From assembly GCA_964470195.1 (NCBI GenBank), contig CAYYBG010000009.1:1-58478 (forward strand): DNA of 58,478 bases, given 5' to 3'. This DNA comes from RFPI01 sp964470195 (GTDB lineage Bacteria > Pseudomonadota > Gammaproteobacteria > Burkholderiales > Methylophilaceae). Below, piece after piece: positions 53,454 through 58,478 of the stretch (the stretch's first letter is position 1; each line of letters starts with the position of its first letter). The notes below the pieces were generated by a model, which made no database searches, had not been told where the DNA came from, and worked only from the letters and a program-made list of their open reading frames with translations. Both the position numbers and the translations under genes were made by a program.

Positions 53454-54653
53454 ATGCAAAGCAAAAATTCTTTTGTTCTTACCATGGTGTTGGCCAGTTT
53501 GGCAGCTTTGGCACCATTTGCCATTGATACCTATTTGCCTGCTTTTCATACTTTGCAAAGTGCCTTGGACACCACAGATATCGCTATTCAGCAAAGTCTC
53601 ACATTTTATTTAGTCCCTTATACCCTGATGACACTTTGGCATGGTGCTATTTCTGACTCGATAGGGCGTTTGGCCGCGATACGCTGGGGTTTGAGTATTT
53701 TTGTATTGGCTTCGATTGGTTGTGCCATGGCACAGACTGTTGAAACTTTGTGGTTTTTCCGTGCCTTGCAAGGTTTATCTGGTGGGGCAGGGAATGTGGT
53801 GGCTCGGGCAATGGTGCGTGATTTATTCGAGGGTCCTCAAGCACAACGTGTGATGGCGATGGTGCAAATGCTGTTCGGTATAGCACCTGCGATTGCACCG
53901 ATTATTGGTGGTTGGCTGTTAGGCATACATTGGCAGGCCATATTTATTTTCTTAGCCCTATACGCCGGTCTTAGTCTCACTGCGGCTATGATTTTGTTGC
54001 CTGAGACGATGCCCGCTAATAAGCGAGTGCCTTTATCGGCCAAACAAGTATTGAGTGATTACCACGTTTTGCTACAAGACAGCGAATTTAAAAAATTAAT
54101 CTTTGCCCTAGGCGCTAATTTTGCTGGGTTTTTTCTGTATGTTTTATCGGCCCCAGTTTTTCTCATGCAGCATTTGCATTTGGGGGAGCAACAGTTTGCT
54201 TATATGTTTATTCCTACCGTGGCATGCATGATGTTGGGATCTTACCTCGCTAAACGCGCAGCTGGAGTTTACAGTCGCCAATCTGTCATTCATGCCGCCT
54301 ATCGTTGGATGGCATTGATTGCGATATTCAATTTAACGCTTAGTTTGACCATGTCCTATTGGTCAAACATGATGCCATTAATTGCCTTGATTGTACCAGT
54401 TGCCCTATTCAATATCGGTATGGCATTAGCCATGCCTGTACTATCTCTAGCAGCGCTGGATCGACATGCGCGTATCCGTGGCACGGCAGCCTCGGCACAA
54501 ACTTTTATGCAAATGTTGATCTCTAGCATTTCTGCGGGTCTAGTAGTGCCCCTGCTATGGTTTAGTCCGGCTGGTTTGGCGCTTGGGATGGGTGTGTATT
54601 GTCTAATAAGTTTATTGGTGATAAGGCGTAGCCATTTATGGATGGGACAATAA
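53454..54653 (+). CDS. Bcr/CflA family multidrug efflux transporter
   Basis: Major facilitator superfamily drug/proton antiporter of 399 residues with about 12 hydrophobic segments. PFAIDTYLPAFHTL near the N terminus, the loop GAISDSIGRLAAIRWG, and FRALQGLSGGAGNVVARAMVRDLF are standard for the Bcr/CflA group. Substrate unknown. It starts 33 bases after the pqqE terminator, leaving little room for its own promoter. A bidirectional terminator shared with fdxA follows. Confidence 0.92.
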   Translation: MQSKNSFVLTMVLASLAALAPFAIDTYLPAFHTLQSALDTTDIAIQQSLTFYLVPYTLMTLWHGAISDSIGRLAAIRWGLSIFVLASIGCAMAQTVETLWFFRALQGLSGGAGNVVARAMVRDLFEGPQAQRVMAMVQMLFGIAPAIAPIIGGWLLGIHWQAIFIFLALYAGLSLTAAMILLPETMPANKRVPLSAKQVLSDYHVLLQDSEFKKLIFALGANFAGFFLYVLSAPVFLMQHLHLGEQQFAYMFIPTVACMMLGSYLAKRAAGVYSRQSVIHAAYRWMALIAIFNLTLSLTMSYWSNMMPLIALIVPVALFNIGMALAMPVLSLAALDRHARIRGTAASAQTFMQMLISSISAGLVVPLLWFSPAGLALGMGVYCLISLLVIRRSHLWMGQ

Positions 54654-54677
54654 AAAAGGAGGCTAGGCCTCCTTTTT
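54652..54677. terminator. Bidirectional terminator between efflux gene and fdxA
   Basis: AAAAAAGGAGGC pairs with GCCTCCTTTTT around a short loop, T-run on both strands. It serves the convergent efflux gene and fdxA. Confidence 0.9.
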
Positions 54678-54709
54678 AAATGCTTCAATGGGAAAATTTA
54701 AAGCAGCAA

Positions 54710-55033
54710 TTACTCCACCAACAAATCACGTTTATTAGGTGCACCATTCATCGCATCTGCATCTGCCATAGGCTCTTTGCGTGCGCTAATGACTGGCCAT
54801 ACCTTAGCCAAACGTGCATTTAATTCGATAAAGTCTTGCTGATCCGCAGGCACATCATCTTCAGCAAAAATTGCCTCAGCTGGGCACTCGGCAACGCATA
54901 GTGTGCAATCAATACATTCATCCGGATTGATTGCGAGAAAATTAGGCCCTTCAACGAAACAATCGACTGGACACACATCCACGCAATCTGTGTATTTACA
55001 TTGAATGCAGTTTTCGGTGACAACGTAGGTCAT
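54710..55033 (-). CDS. fdxA: 7Fe ferredoxin (3Fe-4S and 4Fe-4S)
   Basis: Small electron carrier of 107 residues. CIQCKYTDCVDVCPVDCFVEG and CIDCTLCVAECPAEAI give the two clusters; the pattern of the first, with a replaced fourth ligand region, fits the FdxA seven-iron class. The roughly 40-residue C-terminal tail is typical. It lies 62 bases after cysN on the same strand, so it may be expressed with the sulfate genes or on its own. It starts with the common MTYVVTENCI. Confidence 0.94.
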   Translation of the reverse strand: MTYVVTENCIQCKYTDCVDVCPVDCFVEGPNFLAINPDECIDCTLCVAECPAEAIFAEDDVPADQQDFIELNARLAKVWPVISARKEPMADADAMNGAPNKRDLLVE

Positions 55034-55095
55034 GTTTTTTCCTTTTTCAAAAAACGGCGATACCCGCCTATTTTAAATCAAATCCAGCCAGCTCG

Positions 55096-56364
55096 TCAGA
55101 CTATCATGCCTGCGCCGACTGTATTATTAGTAGATTCATCGATAATAATAAAAGCACCCGTTGCTCGATTTTGACGATAACTATCTACCATCAGAGGTTG
55201 TGCCAGTTTAAAGCTCATATGGGCAATATCATTCATGTTCAACGTTGCAACTGGCTGTTGTTCAAGGCTATTAACATCGACTCGATAGGCGATATTGGCC
55301 ACTTTGGCTTTAGACTCTCGTGTGGTGTGGCGAACGATATATGTGCGTGCCGGTGACAATGCAGTTTCTGATAACCAGCAGACCATCGCTTCTATTTGTT
55401 TCACCGGTTCTGGTACTTGGTTGCTATTTACGATCATATCGCCACGTGAGGTATCAATTTCATCCTCAAGTAAAAGTGTAACGGATTGCTCAGTAGTAGC
55501 CCGCACTAATGCCTGATCACCCAAAGAGATGGCTTTGACTTTTGAACTTAACCCATTGGGTAATACGGTCACACTATCACCCACAGCAATTTCGCCCGAT
55601 TCAACTCGGCCCATAAAGCCGCGAAAATCATGCAATTCAGGATCATCAGAAGCTTGAGGACGGCACACAAATTGAACGGGGAAGCGGAAAGCTTCGTCTT
55701 GCTCAGTATGCGCGGCTGGAGTATTTTCTAAAATTTCAAGCATGGTTGGACCCTGATACCAATCCATATTGTCACCACGATCTACTAACATATCGCCATT
55801 CAGTGCAGATAATGGTAAGAATTGAATGTCGTGGCCATCACGCTGTAAACCGATTTCGGTTGCAAATTGTAAGTATTCTGCTTTGATGCGTTCAAAAGTA
55901 GCTTGATCGTAGTCGACTAAGTCCATTTTATTGACAGCGACAACGATGTGAGGGATACCAACCAAATGCGTCAGGAAAGAATGTCTGCGAGTTTGCGTTA
56001 ATACGCCTTTACGGGCATCAATCAGAATAATAGCGAGGTTGGCAGTGGAAGCGGCAGTCACCATATTGCGGGTGTACTGCTCATGGCCTGGCGCATCAGC
56101 AATAATGTATTTACGCGTGCCTGTACTGAAATAGCGATAGGCGACATCAATGGTAATGCCTTGTTCGCGCTCGGCTTGCAGGCCGTCAGTGAGCAATGAT
56201 AAATCCACCGCTTGCATACCGCGTTTTTTTGAAGTCTTTTCGATTTGCGTGAGGGTGTCCGCCAGAATAGTTTTGGTGTCGTACAGCAGCCGACCTATCA
56301 GCGTGCTTTTGCCATCATCCACACTGCCACAAGTCATGAATCTTAATAAGCTATCGTTGCGCAT
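55096..56364 (-). CDS. cysN: Sulfate adenylyltransferase, GTPase subunit
   Basis: Regulatory GTPase subunit of ATP sulfurylase, making APS with CysD. The 422-residue product has the P-loop GSVDDGKST at about 13-21, DAPGHEQYTRNM, and NKMDLV; EF-Tu-like domains follow. There is no C-terminal APS kinase (CysC) fusion, consistent with an APS-reducing pathway. Its ATG overlaps the cysD stop by one base (TAATG). Confidence 0.96.
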   Translation of the reverse strand: MRNDSLLRFMTCGSVDDGKSTLIGRLLYDTKTILADTLTQIEKTSKKRGMQAVDLSLLTDGLQAEREQGITIDVAYRYFSTGTRKYIIADAPGHEQYTRNMVTAASTANLAIILIDARKGVLTQTRRHSFLTHLVGIPHIVVAVNKMDLVDYDQATFERIKAEYLQFATEIGLQRDGHDIQFLPLSALNGDMLVDRGDNMDWYQGPTMLEILENTPAAHTEQDEAFRFPVQFVCRPQASDDPELHDFRGFMGRVESGEIAVGDSVTVLPNGLSSKVKAISLGDQALVRATTEQSVTLLLEDEIDTSRGDMIVNSNQVPEPVKQIEAMVCWLSETALSPARTYIVRHTTRESKAKVANIAYRVDVNSLEQQPVATLNMNDIAHMSFKLAQPLMVDSYRQNRATGAFIIIDESTNNTVGAGMIV

Positions 56365-57293
56365 TAGAAATAACCCTCTTTCTTGCGTTGCTCCATAGAG
56401 GCGTCAGATGTTTGGTCATCTAAACGCGTTGCACCACGCTCGGTAATGGTAGTGGTGGCTGTTTCTAAGACTATTTTGCTGACATTATCTGCATCCGATG
56501 GTACGGGTGCAGTACACGTAATATCCCCTACAGTGCGGAAACGTACTTGCATACGAATCACTTGTTCGCCGGATTTAGGTTGATTAATCACCTCACCGCT
56601 AGCTAATGGCACATTGACTGGAAAAATAGCGTCGTTGCGCATGACAACATCACGTTGATGGGCGAAATAGATCGATGGTAATGCCAGGTTTTCACGCTCT
56701 ATGTATTGCCATACATCCATTTCTGTCCAATTGGAGATAGGAAAGGCGCGTATATTTTCACCCTTATGGCTGCGAGCATTATATAAATTCCACAGCTCTG
56801 GACGTTGGTTCTTTGGGTCCCACTGACCGAACTCATCACGGAAACTCATAATACGTTCTTTGGCGCGGGCTTTTTCCTCATCGCGTCTTGCACCACCTAT
56901 GCAGCAATCAAAGCCAAATTCTTCGATGGCCTCTAACAAAGTCACAGACTGATGTTTGTTGCGAGGTTCATCAGGAGTTTTTAGTACCACAGTGCCTCGC
57001 TTCATCGAATCTTCAACTGAGCGTACTATCAGTCGCTCACCTAACTCTGCAGCTCTATGGTCGCGGAAATTGACAACCTCTTGATAGTTGTGACCGGTAT
57101 CTATATGCATCAATGGGAATGGGAAACGCCCTGGACGAAATGCTTTTTCGGCAATACGCAATAAACATAGCGAGTCTTTTCCGCCTGAAAACAGTAGGAC
57201 AGGGTTGCTACACTGACCAGCCACTTCGCGCATGATGTGTATCGCTTCGGCTTCTAGCCAATCTAAATGGCTTAAGGTTGCTTTGCTACTCAT
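56364..57293 (-). CDS. cysD: Sulfate adenylyltransferase, small subunit
   Basis: Catalytic ATP sulfurylase subunit of the N-type PP-loop family. The 309-residue product shows the SGGKDSLCLLR loop at about 36-46, MHIDTGHNYQEVVNFRD and FDCCIGGARRDEEKARAKER. It pairs with cysN just downstream and follows cysH. ATG lies after a 23-base gap with an AGG-rich start region. Confidence 0.96.
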   Translation of the reverse strand: MSSKATLSHLDWLEAEAIHIMREVAGQCSNPVLLFSGGKDSLCLLRIAEKAFRPGRFPFPLMHIDTGHNYQEVVNFRDHRAAELGERLIVRSVEDSMKRGTVVLKTPDEPRNKHQSVTLLEAIEEFGFDCCIGGARRDEEKARAKERIMSFRDEFGQWDPKNQRPELWNLYNARSHKGENIRAFPISNWTEMDVWQYIERENLALPSIYFAHQRDVVMRNDAIFPVNVPLASGEVINQPKSGEQVIRMQVRFRTVGDITCTAPVPSDADNVSKIVLETATTTITERGATRLDDQTSDASMEQRKKEGYF

Positions 57294-57316
57294 GGTTGTT
57301 TACCTAATTTAAAAAA

Positions 57317-58090
57317 CTAATTTTTTTTGACATGCAAACCGCACTCTTTATTGGCTGGGTCTTCCCACCACCAACGTCCAGCACGAATATCCTCGCCCAT
57401 AGCGACGGCACGAGTGCAAGGCGCACAGCCTATGCTGGGATAAAAGGCATCATGAAGTTTGTTATAGGGCACCTGATGAATACGGATATAAGCCCATACC
57501 TCGTTTTCTTGCCAGTCACTGAGGGGGTTGAATTTTTCTAGTCCATTACTTTGGTCAAACTCCTGAATGGGTAAATTAGCACGCGTGGCAGATTGCTCAG
57601 CACGCATGCCTGTTATCCATGCTTGCTTGCCATGCAACGCACGGCGCAGAGGCTCAACTTTGCGCATTTGGCAGCAAGCTTTACGTAACTCTACGCTTTG
57701 GTAGAAGGCATTGATACCATGCTGTTGAACATAATGTTCTACAGCATCTGCCTGCGGGAAATAAATATTGAGTTTGGTTTGATAACGTTGTTCAAGCTGT
57801 TGCATTAACTCATAGGTCTCTGCAGGCAATCGTCCCGTATCTAAAGAAAAGATACTGATAGGTAAATTTTCTCGCAGTATCAAATCGCTGAGCAACATAT
57901 CCTCTGCACCTAGGCTGTTAGCGAAAACAATGGCAGGGTATTTCTGACATGCTTGGCGCAACAAACTCAACACTTGGTTGCTCTTTTGCTGCACGCTAGT
58001 GCGCAGAATCTCTGTTAGCTCTGGGCTAGTCGCTGGGTTTTTGGCTGCAGAGCGAATCAAAGAAACATCTCCAAACATTGTCGTCGTCAT
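57317..58090 (-). CDS. cysH: Assimilatory APS/PAPS reductase CysH
   Basis: Reduces activated sulfate to sulfite. From ATG 58090 the product has 257 residues. LDTGRLPAETYEL is the substrate block; the KACCQMRK and CAPCTR cysteine pairs mark a 4Fe-4S cluster and thus an APS reductase (adenylylsulfate) rather than the cluster-free PAPS enzyme, and ECGLH near the C terminus holds the catalytic Cys. The open frame extends upstream into DUF934; ATG 58078 is a second possible start. Confidence 0.92.
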   Translation of the reverse strand: MTTTMFGDVSLIRSAAKNPATSPELTEILRTSVQQKSNQVLSLLRQACQKYPAIVFANSLGAEDMLLSDLILRENLPISIFSLDTGRLPAETYELMQQLEQRYQTKLNIYFPQADAVEHYVQQHGINAFYQSVELRKACCQMRKVEPLRRALHGKQAWITGMRAEQSATRANLPIQEFDQSNGLEKFNPLSDWQENEVWAYIRIHQVPYNKLHDAFYPSIGCAPCTRAVAMGEDIRAGRWWWEDPANKECGLHVKKN

Positions 58091-58091
58091 C

Positions 58092-58478
58092 TTAGCGAGG
58101 AATTCTGCGCCAAGCAGGCTGTGGAATATCCACCGCTGCTTGATAGGGTTGTTGAAAATCTTGCAGACCAGATAACGCCTCTTGGGCGGAACGGTCAGCA
58201 CGAATTAAATAGCTATCAAAACCACAGCGTTTAAGGAAAAATAGTTGGTCGCGAAGTACATCACCAATAGCGCGTAACTCATTACGATAGCCATAGCGAG
58301 TGCGTAACAAATTGCCTAATGAAAAAATACGACCATCTGCAAAGCGTTCGACAAAAATAGCGATAATGGGTAGGCGATTGATGTCAGCGACGCTATCAAT
58401 CAGGCTTGCTAGGTTTTCATGGGTTGCCACGATGATGCCCAACTCGCCCTTTTCTAAGCGTTGTTCCAGCGCATTGTT
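58092..58478 (-). CDS. DUF934 family protein, cut by window edge
   Basis: Protein of unknown biochemical role commonly next to cysI and cysH in proteobacteria. The visible 128 codons are open to the window end, so the true start is outside; a TTG at 58442 is not a credible start. Conserved blocks are FADGRIFSLGNLLRTRYGY, ELRAIGDVLRDQLFFLKRCGFDSY and the later FQQPYQ region. It ends one base before the cysH ATG. It is presumed to assist sulfite reduction. Confidence 0.88.
   Translation of the reverse strand, partial: NNALEQRLEKGELGIIVATHENLASLIDSVADINRLPIIAIFVERFADGRIFSLGNLLRTRYGYRNELRAIGDVLRDQLFFLKRCGFDSYLIRADRSAQEALSGLQDFQQPYQAAVDIPQPAWRRIPR

Noticed and set aside
1..58478. CRISPR arrays, tRNA or rRNA genes, transposases, phage genes
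   Set aside because: No regularly spaced repeats, tRNA cloverleaf with CCA end, rRNA stretch or transposase/integrase motif was seen in reading through the window; a covariance-model scan was not possible.

Overview
The window reads as a gene-dense stretch of chromosome from a methylotrophic betaproteobacterium, most likely family Methylophilaceae. The pointers are a complete pqqABCDE operon (cofactor of methanol dehydrogenase), a zwf/pgl/short-form gnd set as used by the ribulose-monophosphate cycle, and betaproteobacterial gene orders (lepA-lepB-rnc-era-recO-pdxJ-acpS; tyrA-aroA-cmk-rpsA-ihfB-lapB-pyrF; surE-pcm-nlpD). Genus assignment is inference. No rRNA, tRNA, CRISPR array, prophage or insertion sequence was seen. 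No gene-free stretch exceeds 300 bases; the longest, about 220 bases, is the rpsA leader.

Layout. 1-6064: housekeeping run lepA (5'-truncated by the window edge), lepB, rnc, era, recO, pdxJ, acpS, tcdA, tightly packed on +. 6152-7721: an accessory-looking minus-strand pair, an AlkB-type dioxygenase and a SAM methyltransferase. 7852-9863: htpG with a good sigma-32 promoter and a terminator. 9977-16421: glgP, a secreted nuclease, then an envelope cluster of L,D-transpeptidase, two peptide-type ABC permeases without ATPase, and nagZ. 16474-17274: a Bax-inhibitor-1/YccA protein, possibly heat-shock controlled. 17325-18639: tadA and nnrD on minus. 18668-22880: a LysR regulator divergent from pirin, YceI, Old Yellow Enzyme and nitroreductase genes, a plausible electrophile/quinone stress unit. 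22949-26640: thioredoxin, a small XRE regulator with a dyad over its promoter, then nlpD, pcm, surE (no rpoS following) and an Mth938-like protein.

26777-32114: alaA, hom, thrC, thyA, folA on +. 32109-37490: a large lysine/arginine/ornithine-type decarboxylase, dcd, zwf and gnd on minus. 37641-38750: pgl followed by an orphan MqsA-type antitoxin. 38747-42420: apbC/mrp, metG, and a small secreted helix-hairpin-helix protein. 42582-49706: pyrF, lapB, ihfB, rpsA, cmk, aroA, tyrA on minus. 49993-53379: pqqABCDE, with a strong hairpin plus T-run between pqqA and pqqB. 53454-54653: a Bcr/CflA efflux pump. 54710-58478: fdxA, cysN, cysD, cysH and a DUF934 gene cut by the window end, an assimilatory sulfate-reduction operon.

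The loci most worth a second look are the AlkB/methyltransferase pair, the toxin-less MqsA homologue with a changed DNA-contact residue, the ATPase-less permease pair between two peptidoglycan enzymes, the self-regulating XRE gene, and the pqqA-pqqB attenuator. None is proven to be a new system by sequence alone.
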